From Candidatus Competibacteraceae bacterium (GTDB lineage: Bacteria; Pseudomonadota; Gammaproteobacteria; Competibacterales; Competibacteraceae): a stretch of 64,000 bases of DNA. Shown here one piece after another: positions 1-8,843 of the stretch. The notes under the pieces are model-generated. The model was not told the origin of the DNA. It saw only the letters and a list, made by a program, of their open reading frames with translations, and did not search any database. Within the stretch, counting starts at the first letter, position 1. Each line of letters starts with the position of its first letter. Location: contig JADJPA010000001.1 in assembly GCA_016713505.1 (NCBI GenBank), positions 2,183,501 to 2,247,500 on the forward strand, given 5' to 3'. The position numbers were made by a program, and so were the translations under genes.

Positions 1-591
1 TTTCTGGACGACGGCGTGATCGTCGAAACCAAGGGGCGCGGCAACGGTTCCGATCAAAGCTACAAAGCCACTCCCGGCGACCTGCTGAAAAGCGCGCCCA
101 TGGTGGTGCTGGTCAACGGCGGCTCGGCCTCGGCCTCGGAAATCGTCGCCGGCGCGCTCCAGGACCATCATCGCGCGCTGATCCTAGGCGAGCGGACCTT
201 TGGCAAGGGCTCCGTACAAACCATCCTGCCGCTGGGTAACGGTACCGCGGTCAAGCTGACCACCGCCCGTTATTACACTCCGAAAGGCCGTTCCATCCAA
301 GCGGCTGGCATCGAGCCCGACATCAAGCTCAAGCCGCTCAAGATCGGGAGCGCGGACAGTGCCGATCCGGATTTCATCAAGGAGGCCGATCTGACCGGCC
401 ATCTGCGCAACGACCGCTCCGACAAGCCCGAAAGCGAGCCGCCGGACGTTCCGCCCGACCCCAAAACCCTTTCCGATCCCGCCAAGACGCCCAACGCCGA
501 GGGCGACCTGGCGCAAAACGATTACCAACTCTATGAAGCCTTGAACCTGCTCAAAGGCATGACCCTGCTGCATAATCGCAAAAGTGGTTGA
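1..591 (+). CDS. S41 family C-terminal processing peptidase (3' part)
   Basis: The frame is open from base 1, so this is the C-terminal 196 residues of a gene that begins before the window. It matches the tail-specific (CtpA/Prc) serine proteases, periplasmic enzymes that cleave substrates near the C-terminus with a Ser-Lys dyad. The nucleophile region GGSASASE (residues 40-47 of the fragment) and the lysine in TFGKGSVQT are both present; Ser44 and Lys69 are 25 apart, as in E. coli Prc. The PDZ domain and signal peptide would lie upstream and cannot be seen. The last ~80 residues form a Pro/Asp-rich, poorly conserved tail. A DJ-1-family gene follows 33 bp later on the same strand. Confidence 0.93.
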   Translation, partial: FLDDGVIVETKGRGNGSDQSYKATPGDLLKSAPMVVLVNGGSASASEIVAGALQDHHRALILGERTFGKGSVQTILPLGNGTAVKLTTARYYTPKGRSIQAAGIEPDIKLKPLKIGSADSADPDFIKEADLTGHLRNDRSDKPESEPPDVPPDPKTLSDPAKTPNAEGDLAQNDYQLYEALNLLKGMTLLHNRKSG

Positions 592-624
592 TTCGCCCGC
601 TCGCCCGTTTACAGGAGAAAACGC

Positions 625-1170
625 ATGGCTACCGTTCTCATCCCGCTCGCCCAAGGTTGCGAAGAACTGGAGGCCGTTACCCTCATTGACCTGCTGCGGC
701 GCGCCGGCGTCACGGTGGTGGTGGCCGGTCTGGAGCAAGGTGCGGTGACCGCATCGCGCGGCGTGGTGTTGCTTCCCGAGGTGACTCTGGACGCGGTGCT
801 GGACCGCGATTTCGATTTGGTGGTGCTGCCCGGCGGTCTGGGTGGCGCCCAGCGCCTGGAAGCCGACCAGCGCATCGCAACCCTACTGCGGCGGCAAGCC
901 GAACAAGGCCGCTACATCGGCGCTATTTGCGCCGCGCCCAAGGTCCTGGCCAGCGCCGGGCTATTGAACTACCGGGAAGCCACGGCCTATCCTGGCATCC
1001 TCGACGGCCAGTCGGAAATTCGCTTGAGCAGCGCCGCCGTGGTGCGCGACGGCACCTTCCTCACCTCGCGCGGACCCGGCACGGCCATGGATTTCGCGCT
1101 GGTGCTGATCGAGCTTCTGTGCGGGCGCGGCACGCGCGACGAGGTCGAAGCCGCCTTGCAACGCTCTTGA
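625..1170 (+). CDS. DJ-1/PfpI family protein (YajL/ThiJ-like)
   Basis: This 181-residue protein has the DJ-1/PfpI fold. The conserved Glu lies in GCEELEAV (residues 11-18), and the reactive cysteine is Cys102 in the nucleophile elbow GAICAAP. Length and motifs fit the YajL/DJ-1 subgroup, linked to protection of proteins against oxidative and carbonyl damage; deglycase activity in this family is disputed. An AGGAG ribosome binding site sits 7 nt before the ATG. It converges on ubiB, which ends 60 bp away. Family assignment is firm, but substrate cannot be deduced. Confidence 0.92.
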   Translation: MATVLIPLAQGCEELEAVTLIDLLRRAGVTVVVAGLEQGAVTASRGVVLLPEVTLDAVLDRDFDLVVLPGGLGGAQRLEADQRIATLLRRQAEQGRYIGAICAAPKVLASAGLLNYREATAYPGILDGQSEIRLSSAAVVRDGTFLTSRGPGTAMDFALVLIELLCGRGTRDEVEAALQRS

Positions 1171-1229
1171 TCATTTCCTCCGAGCGATCGCCCTTGCGAC
1201 ACGGCCAGCGCCCCGCGCCGTCAGGGCGG

Positions 1230-2903
1230 TCAAGCCTGCTTTAGCCATGCCCCGACCAGCAGACCGACCCCGGCGCCGGCCGCCAACCAAGCCAGCAGCG
1301 GCATCTGCCAAAGGCCGATCGAGCGGGCGCTGTCCAAATCCAGCAGCACCGCCGCGCTGACGATCAACGCCGCTCCCACCACCGCATGGAAACTGCGTCG
1401 GTTGGCTAGCCGTATTTCCCGGCGCAGCTGCTCCATTTCCTGTTTCTGCAACCGCACGGCGATCTCGCCGGAATTGGCCTTTTGCAGCAAGCCATAGACT
1501 AAGTTTGGCAAATCCGGCGTCTGGTCGGCCCAGCGCGGGATGTAGTGCTTGATGCGCTTGATGACCGACCACGGGCCGACCCGTTCCCGCATCCAGCTTT
1601 CCAGAAACGGTTTGGCGGTTTTCCACAAATCCAGTTCGGGATCGAGCTGGCGGCCCAAGCCTTCGATATTGAGCAACGTCTTTTGCAGCAGCACCAATTG
1701 CGGCTGCACCTCCATGTTGAAACGGCGAGCGGTCTGAAACAAGGTCAACAAGAAACCGCCGAAGGAAATGTCCTTGAGCGGTCGGTCGAAGATCGGCTCC
1801 GACACGGTGCGAATGGCCGACTCGAATTCATCCACCCGAGTCTCCGCCGGCACCCAGCCCGACTCGATGTGCAGTTCCGCCACCCGGCGGTAGTCACGCT
1901 GAAAAAACGCCAGAAAATTATCGGCCAGATAATGCTGGTCGGTGGGGCTGAGCGTGCCGATGATGCCGAAATCCACGGCGATATAACGCGGGTCGGTCGG
2001 ATCTTCGGCGTTGATGAAAATATTGCCCGGATGCATGTCGGCGTGGAAAAAGCTGTCGCGGAACACTTGGGTGAAGAAAATCACCACACCCCGTTCCGAC
2101 AGTTTTTTCATATCCACGCCGCGCCGGTGCAATTCGGCGATATCGCCCACCGGAATCCCATAAATCCGCTCCATGACCAGCACGTTGCGGCGGGTTTCCG
2201 GCCAAAACACTTCCGGCACATACAGGATCGGCGAATTTTGAAAATTGTGCCGCAACTGGCTGGCGTTGGCGGCTTCGCGGACCAAATCCAGCTCGTCGAA
2301 AATGGTCTTCTCGTATTCCGCCACCACTTCGACCGGTCGCAACCGCCGACCCTCCTTCCAGTAGCGCTGCGCCAAACCAGCGATGAGGTAGAGGAGTTCC
2401 ACATCGCGGCGGATAATTTTCTCGATCGCTGGCCGCAAGACCTTGACGACCGCATCGCGTCCGCCGCGCAGGCGGGCGGCATGGACCTGAGCGATGGACG
2501 CCGAGGCCAGCGGCTGAAACCCAAAGTCGTCGAACACCGTTTCCAGCGGCTGTCCGTAGGCCTTTTCGATGATGGCGCGGGCTTGTTCGCCGGGAAACGG
2601 CGGCACCTGATCTTGCAGCTTGGCCAGCTCCAGGGCGATGTCATCGGGCAACAAATCGCGGCGGGTGGATAGCATCTGACCGAACTTGACAAAGATCGGT
2701 CCCAGATCCTCCAACGCCAGCCGGATTCGGGCGCCGCGCGACAGCTCGGACTGCTGGCGGGGCAGCCAGTTCCAAGGCAGCAGATGGCGCAAAAAGCCGA
2801 CCGGCCGGAACAGATGCGTGGCAAAGATAATCTCGTCCAGACCGTGACGTACCAGCACCCGGTTGATGTGCAGCAACCGCAACAGTTGAGCGGGGCCGAA
2901 CAT
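1230..2903 (-). CDS. ubiB: UbiB, ubiquinone biosynthesis atypical kinase/ATPase
   Basis: The 557-residue product is a full-length UbiB of the ABC1/ADCK/UbiB family, which assists the membrane-associated ubiquinone (CoQ) biosynthetic complex, probably as an ATPase. The family-specific KxGQ motif is seen at residues 73-76 (KFGQ) and the metal-binding loop as VDFGIIG. The last ~50 residues hold two hydrophobic segments that anchor it in the inner membrane. It is the last gene of a same-strand run hslV-hslU-DUF971-ubiE-ubiJ-ubiB, with only 27 bp after ubiJ. This order is common in Pseudomonas-like gammaproteobacteria. Confidence 0.97.
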   Translation of the reverse strand: MFGPAQLLRLLHINRVLVRHGLDEIIFATHLFRPVGFLRHLLPWNWLPRQQSELSRGARIRLALEDLGPIFVKFGQMLSTRRDLLPDDIALELAKLQDQVPPFPGEQARAIIEKAYGQPLETVFDDFGFQPLASASIAQVHAARLRGGRDAVVKVLRPAIEKIIRRDVELLYLIAGLAQRYWKEGRRLRPVEVVAEYEKTIFDELDLVREAANASQLRHNFQNSPILYVPEVFWPETRRNVLVMERIYGIPVGDIAELHRRGVDMKKLSERGVVIFFTQVFRDSFFHADMHPGNIFINAEDPTDPRYIAVDFGIIGTLSPTDQHYLADNFLAFFQRDYRRVAELHIESGWVPAETRVDEFESAIRTVSEPIFDRPLKDISFGGFLLTLFQTARRFNMEVQPQLVLLQKTLLNIEGLGRQLDPELDLWKTAKPFLESWMRERVGPWSVIKRIKHYIPRWADQTPDLPNLVYGLLQKANSGEIAVRLQKQEMEQLRREIRLANRRSFHAVVGAALIVSAAVLLDLDSARSIGLWQMPLLAWLAAGAGVGLLVGAWLKQA

Positions 2904-2930
2904 GCCGTCTTTACGCCTGGAACGGGGGCT

Positions 2931-3542
2931 TCAGGTCGGACCGACGCCAGCCAGATGCCGGCGCAAGCGCTCGACTCGCGCCGCCAGGCGGTCGGCATCC
3001 TCACGCAGCGTATCCACGGCACTCAGAAAACGCTCGACAGCATGAGGCGGGGGTAACGCACGCAATTCCTGCTGGAGATATTCAGCGCCATCTCGCGCCA
3101 ACACATCGGACGTTCGCCGCTTCCAACCTTGCAAGCCGCGCCAGAAATTGCCTAATTGATGGGCGGTGATATCACCGACTCGGCGCGCGAGCTGCTCCTC
3201 CCAATCGACATCCAAACGCGCCAGCAACGCTCGCAACTGTGCCGCCACGGCCGTATCGCCTTCAATGACGAGATCTCGGGCCTCGCCCGAAACGCCGCGC
3301 CATTGCCGGAACAGCGCCAGCGGCGTGCCGCGAATCCACACCGAAGGCTCCTCTTCATGATGGTTCATCACCTGAATCCGGCCCGCGTCAGCCCGCAGGT
3401 AGCAGCACTGACCCAAACCCACCCATTCGACAGCGATGACTTTGCCCTCCAAGCGTGCCAGCCGTGGCAAGCTGTCGGGATCGAGGCGTAAATAGTGGTT
3501 CAGCGCGGCTTCCAAACGGGTGGTGACAATAGCGGGCGTCAC
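2931..3542 (-). CDS. ubiJ: UbiJ, SCP2-domain ubiquinone biosynthesis accessory factor
   Basis: This 203-residue protein has an N-terminal SCP2 (sterol carrier-like) lipid-binding domain and a C-terminal helical, probably coiled-coil region. That architecture is UbiJ (YigP), which pairs with UbiK and binds lipid intermediates for the soluble CoQ hydroxylase complex. Placement between ubiE and ubiB confirms the call. The start is a GTG preceded by a TGAGGA ribosome binding site 6 nt upstream. Sequence conservation is low, as usual for UbiJ. Confidence 0.9.
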   Translation of the reverse strand: MTPAIVTTRLEAALNHYLRLDPDSLPRLARLEGKVIAVEWVGLGQCCYLRADAGRIQVMNHHEEEPSVWIRGTPLALFRQWRGVSGEARDLVIEGDTAVAAQLRALLARLDVDWEEQLARRVGDITAHQLGNFWRGLQGWKRRTSDVLARDGAEYLQQELRALPPPHAVERFLSAVDTLREDADRLAARVERLRRHLAGVGPT

Positions 3543-3611
3543 AAAAAATCCTCAAAATAACAATAAGATATTCAAAATCGCCCCGCAAAGGAGGCTATAA
3601 GACGCTCGAAA

Positions 3612-4373
3612 TCAGAATTTGTAGCCGCGATGCGCCGCCACGATGCCGCCGCTCAGATTGAAATACTGGCAGCGCTCGAACCCCGCTGCCTCCATCATGC
3701 CCAACAACGTCTGCTGGTCCGGGTGCATCCGGATGGATTCGGCCAGATAGCGGTAGCTGGCGGCGTCGTTGGCCACCCACTTGCCTAGCACCGGCAAGAC
3801 CGAGAAGGAGTATAGGTCATAAGCGGGCTTCAAGCCGGGCGCGACCGGATGGGAAAATTCCAGAATCACCACCCGCCCGCCCGGTTTGAGCGCGGCGTGC
3901 ATGGCGGCTAAGGCGCGCTCCTTGTAGGTGACGTTGCGCAAGCCGAACGCGATGGTGATGCAATCGAAGCTGTTGGCGGGAAACGGCAGCGTCTCGGCGT
4001 CGGCCCGCACGTAGGCGACATTGCCGACCACACCCTCATCGACCAGCCGCCGTCGGCCTTCGGCCAGCATGTTGGCGTTGATATCCGATAGCACGACCCA
4101 CCCTTTCGCTCCGACCAGCGGCAACAGCCGGCTGCTCAGATCGCCGGTGCCGCCGGCCAGATCCAGCACCCGTTCCCCGGCCCGCACCCCGCACAACCGC
4201 ACGGCAAAACGTTTCCACAAGCGATGCACGCCCAACGACATCAAATCGTTCATCAGGTCGTACTTGCCGGCGACCGAATCGAAGACGCCGGCCACCTTGC
4301 GGGCCTTTTCGTCAGGGGCCACCGTCTGGTAGCCGAAATGCGTGGTCTCAGGCGGTTCCATGCTGTCGGACAT
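3612..4373 (-). CDS. ubiE: UbiE, demethylmenaquinone/2-methoxy-benzoquinol C-methyltransferase
   Basis: The 253-residue product is a class I SAM-dependent methyltransferase with a clear SAM loop (VLDLAGGTGDLS) and the UbiE/COQ5 signatures FGLRNVTYK and RVVILEFSHP. It makes the C-methyl group of ubiquinone, and of menaquinone where present. It ends 69 bp before ubiJ and follows a DUF971 gene by 15 bp, so the genes are probably cotranscribed. Length is normal for the family (about 250). Confidence 0.97.
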   Translation of the reverse strand: MSDSMEPPETTHFGYQTVAPDEKARKVAGVFDSVAGKYDLMNDLMSLGVHRLWKRFAVRLCGVRAGERVLDLAGGTGDLSSRLLPLVGAKGWVVLSDINANMLAEGRRRLVDEGVVGNVAYVRADAETLPFPANSFDCITIAFGLRNVTYKERALAAMHAALKPGGRVVILEFSHPVAPGLKPAYDLYSFSVLPVLGKWVANDAASYRYLAESIRMHPDQQTLLGMMEAAGFERCQYFNLSGGIVAAHRGYKF

Positions 4374-4388
4374 CTCGGTTGTGGGAAC

Positions 4389-4745
4389 TCAGACTTGACG
4401 TTGGTAGCCGGCTTCGGCCAGCCGACGCAGATAATCTTGCCAGTTGCTTTCCTGCTCGGCGCCTAATTCGTGCAGCACGTTCCAGGAATACAAGCCGGAG
4501 GCATGGCCGTCATCGAACACCAACTTCACGGCGTAATGGCCCACCGGTTCGATGGCGTTGATGTTGACCTTTTCCTTGCCGGTGACCAGCGTCGCCGTAC
4601 CTGGCCCGTGGCCCCGCACTTCGGCGGAGGGGGAAAATACCCGCAGATACTCGCAGGGCAACTCAAAGCGAGTGCCATCCTCAAAAGCGACTTCCAGCAC
4701 GCGGGAGGCTTGGTGCAATTTGATTTCGGTCGGACGAACGCTCAT
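4389..4745 (-). CDS. DUF971 (gamma-butyrobetaine hydroxylase-like N-terminal domain) protein
   Basis: This 118-residue protein belongs to the DUF971 family, a small domain also found at the N-terminus of gamma-butyrobetaine hydroxylases. Recognisable elements are the LEVAFEDG strand, the LPCEYLRVFSPSAEV segment and the YAVKLVFDDGH...YSWNVL region. The single-domain form sits between hslU and ubiE in many gammaproteobacteria, and links to iron-sulphur carrier proteins have been proposed. An AAGGA ribosome binding site lies 6 nt before the ATG, just 9 bp after hslU ends. Its function is not established. Confidence 0.9.
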   Translation of the reverse strand: MSVRPTEIKLHQASRVLEVAFEDGTRFELPCEYLRVFSPSAEVRGHGPGTATLVTGKEKVNINAIEPVGHYAVKLVFDDGHASGLYSWNVLHELGAEQESNWQDYLRRLAEAGYQRQV

Positions 4746-4754
4746 GGTCGATCC

Positions 4755-6089
4755 TTACAAGATATAACGGGTCAGGTCTTCATCTTTGACCAGCTCGCCC
4801 AGATGCGCGTCCACATAGGCGCGATCCACGGTCACGGTCTGACCGGCGCGGTCGGGCGCTTCGAAGGAAATCACTTCCAGCAGACGCTCCATGACGGTAT
4901 GCAAGCGCCGCGCGCCGATATTCTCAGTGCGCTCGTTGACCTGGCAAGCAATTTCGGCGAGGCGCCGCACCCCGTCGGCCGCAAACTCCAGTTTGACCTC
5001 CTCGGTTTCCAGCAGCGCGGCGTACTGTTCGGTCAGCGATGCGTCGGGTTCGGTCAAGATGCGCACGAAATCCTCGGTGCTCAAGGCGCTTAGCTCGACC
5101 CGGATCGGCAGGCGGCCCTGTAATTCAGGAATCAGATCGGACGGCTTGGCCAGATGGAACGCGCCGGAGGCGATGAACAGAATATGATCGCTGCGCACCA
5201 TGCCGTACTTGGTCGAAATGGTGCAGCCTTCGACCAACGGTAACAGATCGCGCTGCACGCCCTCGCGCGACACGTCGGGACCGCCGTATTCGCCGCGCTT
5301 GGCCACCTTGTCGATTTCATCGATGAATACGATGCCGTTCTGCTCGACCGCCGCCAGGGCCTTAAGTTTGAGTTCTTCCTCGTTGACCATCTTGGCCGCT
5401 TCCTCTTCCTGAAGCAGCTTCAAGGCGTCCTTGACCTTGAGCTTGCGGCTGCGGGTCCGGTTGCTGCTCAGATTCTGAAACAGGCTCTGCAACTGGTTGG
5501 TCATCTCCTCCATGCCGGGCGGCGCCATGATCTCCACGCCCATCGGCCGCACCGACACTTCAATTTCGATCTCCCGGTCGTCCAAATCGCCCTTGAGCAA
5601 ACGCTCGCGCATCTTCTGGCGGGTGACCGAGTGATCGGGCGCGGGTGGTTCGTTGGCGAAACCGACGCCGCGTGGGCGCGGCAACAGCGCATCCAGCACC
5701 CGCTCGAAGGCGGCTTCCTCGGCCCGGTGCCGCAGCTTTTGCATTTCCTCTTCGCGCACCATCTTTACCGCGCCGTCCATCAGGTCGCGGATGATGGACT
5801 CGACATCCCGGCCGACATAACCGACTTCGGTGAATTTGGTCGCCTCGACCTTGATGAACGGGGCATTGGCCAGCTTGGCCAGCCGCCGGGCGATCTCGGT
5901 CTTGCCGACGCCGGTCGGGCCGATCATCAGGATGTTCTTGGGGGTGATTTCGTTGCGCAGATCGGGATTCACCCGCATCCGCCGCCAGCGGTTGCGTAGG
6001 GCGATGGCCACCGCGCGCTTGGCGGCATCCTGGCCGATGATGTGCTTGTCCAATTCCTGGGCGATTTCTCGAGGGGTCATCTCCGACAT
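4755..6089 (-). CDS. hslU: HslU, ATPase subunit of the HslUV protease
   Basis: At 444 residues this is a full-length HslU (ClpY), the AAA+ unfoldase that caps the HslV peptidase. The Walker A loop GPTGVGKT is at residues 57-64, Walker B is seen in GIVFIDEIDK, and the C-terminal end DLTRYIL is the tail that docks on and activates HslV. The insertion (I) domain lies between the Walker motifs. It follows hslV by 66 bp on the same strand. No heat-shock promoter could be identified with confidence. Confidence 0.98.
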   Translation of the reverse strand: MSEMTPREIAQELDKHIIGQDAAKRAVAIALRNRWRRMRVNPDLRNEITPKNILMIGPTGVGKTEIARRLAKLANAPFIKVEATKFTEVGYVGRDVESIIRDLMDGAVKMVREEEMQKLRHRAEEAAFERVLDALLPRPRGVGFANEPPAPDHSVTRQKMRERLLKGDLDDREIEIEVSVRPMGVEIMAPPGMEEMTNQLQSLFQNLSSNRTRSRKLKVKDALKLLQEEEAAKMVNEEELKLKALAAVEQNGIVFIDEIDKVAKRGEYGGPDVSREGVQRDLLPLVEGCTISTKYGMVRSDHILFIASGAFHLAKPSDLIPELQGRLPIRVELSALSTEDFVRILTEPDASLTEQYAALLETEEVKLEFAADGVRRLAEIACQVNERTENIGARRLHTVMERLLEVISFEAPDRAGQTVTVDRAYVDAHLGELVKDEDLTRYIL

Positions 6090-6155
6090 GATGCAGCTAC
6101 CGTCTTGGGAAAAAGCGAAAACAGGACGGCGGACGCATCCGTCGCGAAGATCGGA

Positions 6156-6698
6156 TCACGCGCCCGCCAATTCTTCAAAGGTTAGATTCTCGTTGGTGTA
6201 TATGCAGATGCCGGCGGCGATTTTCAAGGCCTGCTCGACGATGGTGCGCGCGTCGAGTTCGGTATGTTCCAGCAACGCCTGAGCGGCGGCCTGCGCGTAG
6301 CTGCCGCCGGAACCGATCGCCGCCAGCTCGCGCTCCGGTTCGATGACATCGCCGTTACCGGACAGAATGAGAGTCGTACCGAGATCGGCGACGATCAACA
6401 ACGCTTCCAAGCGGCGCAAGATGCGGTCGGTGCGCCAGTCTTTCGCCATTTCCACGGCGGCGCGGGTCAGGTTGCCACCGTGCTTTTCCAGCTTGCCTTC
6501 AAAACGCTCGAACAGAGTGAATGCATCGGCGGTGCCGCCCGCGAAACCGGCGATCACCTTGTTCTGGTACAAACGCCGGACTTTGCGGGCGTTGCCTTTC
6601 ATCACGGTATTGCCCAGCGTCACCTGACCGTCGCCGCCGATCACGACCCGACCGTTACGGCGCACGGCCAATACCGTGGTGCCATGCATGGATTCCAT
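6156..6698 (-). CDS. hslV: HslV, peptidase subunit of the HslUV protease
   Basis: This is the proteasome-like threonine peptidase of HslUV. I place the start at the ATG giving MESMHGTTVLAV rather than the open frame 29 codons further upstream, because homology begins here. The product is 180 residues. As in many relatives, a short HG-ending leader precedes the catalytic TT pair, so Thr7 should become the active N-terminus after processing. The motifs GDGQVTLGNTVMKG, GFAGGTADAFTLFE and GSGGSYAQAAA are all present. It heads the hslVU-ubi operon. Confidence 0.97.
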   Translation of the reverse strand: MESMHGTTVLAVRRNGRVVIGGDGQVTLGNTVMKGNARKVRRLYQNKVIAGFAGGTADAFTLFERFEGKLEKHGGNLTRAAVEMAKDWRTDRILRRLEALLIVADLGTTLILSGNGDVIEPERELAAIGSGGSYAQAAAQALLEHTELDARTIVEQALKIAAGICIYTNENLTFEELAGA

Positions 6699-6786
6699 AA
6701 GAGGTGCCTCGTAACTATTGCGCGGGATTGTACACGATACCGCGTCCGGGATTCCCGGCCGGCTCCTTGGGGAGCCCTCTTTCAAA

Positions 6787-6823
6787 AAGAAGCCCCGGTT
6801 ACAAGGGGGAATGGAACCGGGGC
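6787..6823 (-). terminator. Rho-independent terminator downstream of rimO
   Basis: Read on the minus strand, a perfect 9-bp stem GCCCCGGTT/AACCGGGGC with a 14-nt loop is followed directly by TTCTTTTT. This is a textbook intrinsic terminator for transcripts coming from rimO, and it isolates them from the hslV operon. Confidence 0.8.
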
Positions 6824-6832
6824 GAATAAGTG

Positions 6833-6897
6833 GTCCGGTCTTGCTGACCGGACTAGCCCGCTCAGGGAGGGAAGCGGACAGGCGTAAGGGCTTACGC
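6833..6897 (-). other. Two further perfect hairpins in the rimO 3' region
   Basis: Between the rimO stop and its terminator there are two more inverted repeats: GTCCGGTC-TTGCT-GACCGGAC at 6833-6853 and GCGTAAG-GG-CTTACGC at 6882-6897. With the terminator at 6787-6823 this makes three stable stem-loops in about 110 nt. They may be a structured 3' UTR or a small RNA processed from, or initiated within, the rimO 3' end. I could not match them to a known RNA family such as 6S, 4.5S, RNase P or tmRNA. Confidence 0.55.
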
Positions 6898-6991
6898 TTA
6901 TCCTCTAAGATGGGGACGACTTCAAAAAGTTCAATGGGCCTCAGCGCGCTCGTCGGTCAGTGTCCCGCAGTCCGGTAACGGCCTCCTGTCG

Positions 6992-8308
6992 TCAGAGCAG
7001 TTCCGCGTACAAATCGTGTTGGTCGGTAGCCACGATCCGCACGTCGACAAATTCGCCGACCGCAAGAGCCCCGCCGCCCTCGATAGCGACCACGCCGTCG
7101 ATCTCTGGCGCATCGGCGGCGGAGCGGGCGATAGCCGACCCCTCGGCATCGATGCCATCCACCAGCACCGTGACCGTCCGGCCGATCCTGCGGCGCAGGC
7201 GCTCGGTGCTGATGCTCGCTTGTAGTTCCATCAGGCGCGCCTGCCGTTCCTGCTTGATCTCATCAGGAACGGGAGCGGCCAATTGGTTGGCGGCGGCGCC
7301 CGCCACCGGCGAGTAGGTGAAACAGCCCACCCGATCCAGTTCGGCCTCGGCCAGAAAAGCTAACAAGCGTTCGAAATCCGCCGCCGTCTCGCCCGGAAAG
7401 CCGACGATGAAGGTGCTGCGCAAGGTCAGATCGGGACAGCGCTCCCGCCAGCGGCGAATCCGTTCCAGCGTGTTGCCGGTATTGGCCGGCCGCTTCATGG
7501 CTTTCAAGATAGGCGGGCTGGCGTGCTGGAGCGGCACGTCCAGATAAGGCAACAGCTTGCCCTCCGCCATCAACGGGATCAATTCATCGACATGGGGATA
7601 CGGGTAGACGTAATGCAACCGCACCCACACGCCGAGCTCGCCGAGCGCCGCCGCCAGCGGCGTCAAGTGGGTCTTGAGCGGCCGGCCGTTCCAGAAACCG
7701 GTTCGATAGCGCATATCTACCCCATAGGCGCTGGTATCCTGAGAAACGATCAGCAATTCCTTGACGCCGGCCCGCGCCAGGGTTTCCGCCTCCCGCAACA
7801 CGTCGCCGACCGGTCGGCTGACCAAATCGCCGCGCAGCTGTGGAATGATGCAGAAGCTACAGCGATGGTTGCAACCTTCGGAAATCTTGAGATAGGCATA
7901 GTGGCGCGGCGTCAGCTTGATCCCCTGCGGCGGCAGCAAATCCAGGAAGGGATCATGCGGTCGGGGCAGGTGGCTGTGAATCGCCGCCAACACTTCCTGG
8001 CAGGCGTGCGGCCCGGTGACCGCCAGCACGCTGGGGTGCAGATCGCGCACCACGCTGCCTTTGGCGCCCAAACAGCCGGTCACGATCACCTTGCCGTTCT
8101 CGGCCAGCGCCTCGCCGATGGCATCCAGCGATTCAGCCACCGCCGCGTCGATAAAACCGCAGGTGTTGACCACCACCAAATCCGCCGCCGCGTAAGTCGG
8201 CGCCACTCCGTAACCCTCGGCCCGCAATTGGGTGATGATTTGCTCGGAGTCCACCAACGCCTTCGGACAACCGAGGCTGACAAAACCGATCTTGGGTTCC
8301 TGATTCAT
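6992..8308 (-). CDS. rimO: RimO, ribosomal protein S12 methylthiotransferase
   Basis: The 438-residue protein methylthiolates Asp88 (E. coli numbering) of ribosomal protein S12. It has the N-terminal MTTase (UPF0004) domain starting GFVSLGCPKALVDSE, the radical-SAM cluster motif CNHRCSFC, and a C-terminal TRAM domain ending VDVRIVATDQHDLYAELL. The ATG at 8308 follows AAGGG closely; a TTG one codon upstream is a less likely start. It is a single-gene unit diverging from rpmE2. Confidence 0.97.
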   Translation of the reverse strand: MNQEPKIGFVSLGCPKALVDSEQIITQLRAEGYGVAPTYAAADLVVVNTCGFIDAAVAESLDAIGEALAENGKVIVTGCLGAKGSVVRDLHPSVLAVTGPHACQEVLAAIHSHLPRPHDPFLDLLPPQGIKLTPRHYAYLKISEGCNHRCSFCIIPQLRGDLVSRPVGDVLREAETLARAGVKELLIVSQDTSAYGVDMRYRTGFWNGRPLKTHLTPLAAALGELGVWVRLHYVYPYPHVDELIPLMAEGKLLPYLDVPLQHASPPILKAMKRPANTGNTLERIRRWRERCPDLTLRSTFIVGFPGETAADFERLLAFLAEAELDRVGCFTYSPVAGAAANQLAAPVPDEIKQERQARLMELQASISTERLRRRIGRTVTVLVDGIDAEGSAIARSAADAPEIDGVVAIEGGGALAVGEFVDVRIVATDQHDLYAELL

Positions 8309-8389
8309 CAACCCTTACCCACCTTGCCCATTGCAAAAAATCCACTGCCGGACCCCGAAACGACAGGCCCGAACCCATTGAAACGTTGC

Positions 8390-8419
8390 TTGCGAGCCAG
8401 CCCGGAAAATCGGTATATT
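8390..8419 (+). promoter_or_regulatory. Candidate sigma-70 promoter for rpmE2
   Basis: TTGCGA (8390-8395) and TATATT (8414-8419) are separated by 18 bp, about 90 bp before the rpmE2 start codon. This is a reasonable sigma-70 match by eye. No Zur-box palindrome, which would be expected if this L31 copy were zinc-controlled, was recognised nearby. Confidence 0.4.
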
Positions 8420-8512
8420 ACGTGGTTTAGCAGCTTACCAGATATCATCCCGCGCGCGGCAAGCGGCGCGTCACGGGCAGGCAAACAGTAGCATTGGGAA
8501 GGTTCGGCAGCC

Positions 8513-8758
8513 ATGAAGAAAGGCATTCATCCCGAGTATCGCGAAGTCGTGTTTCAAGACATTTCGACCGATTTCGCTTTTCTGACGCGGTCCACCATCA
8601 GCACCCGAGACAAAATCAAGTGGACGGACGGTAAGGAGTATCCCCTGGTCAAGGTGGAAGTCTCCAGCCACTCCCACCCCTTCTATACCGGCAAGCAGAA
8701 AATCGTCGATACCGCAGGCCGCGTGGATCGCTTCCGTCGCAAATACGGCCTGCGCTGA
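8513..8758 (+). CDS. rpmE2: Type B 50S ribosomal protein L31
   Basis: This 81-residue protein is the long, type B form of L31 (MKKGIHPEYREVVFQD...HPFYTGKQ). It contains no cysteine, so it lacks the zinc-binding motif of the classical L31. Type B copies often replace the zinc-containing L31 when zinc is scarce. It has its own promoter region, and an AAGG element lies upstream of the ATG. Whether a second, zinc-binding rpmE exists cannot be seen here. Confidence 0.95.
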   Translation: MKKGIHPEYREVVFQDISTDFAFLTRSTISTRDKIKWTDGKEYPLVKVEVSSHSHPFYTGKQKIVDTAGRVDRFRRKYGLR

Positions 8759-8843
8759 TTGCCGCTTCCTACTCTCACTCGACTTTCCAGCTTTCAAAGC
8801 ACCGCGCGGATCGTCGGCTTGGCATGACCGCGACGAGCGCCTG

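Noticed and set aside
1545..2672. 375-codon open frame antisense to ubiB
   Set aside because: It lies wholly within the conserved UbiB coding sequence; high G+C genes often leave the complementary frame open, and its product looks like shadow sequence (Arg/His-rich, no motifs).
7523..8491. 322-codon open frame antisense to rimO
   Set aside because: Shadow of rimO; no ribosome binding site or motif.
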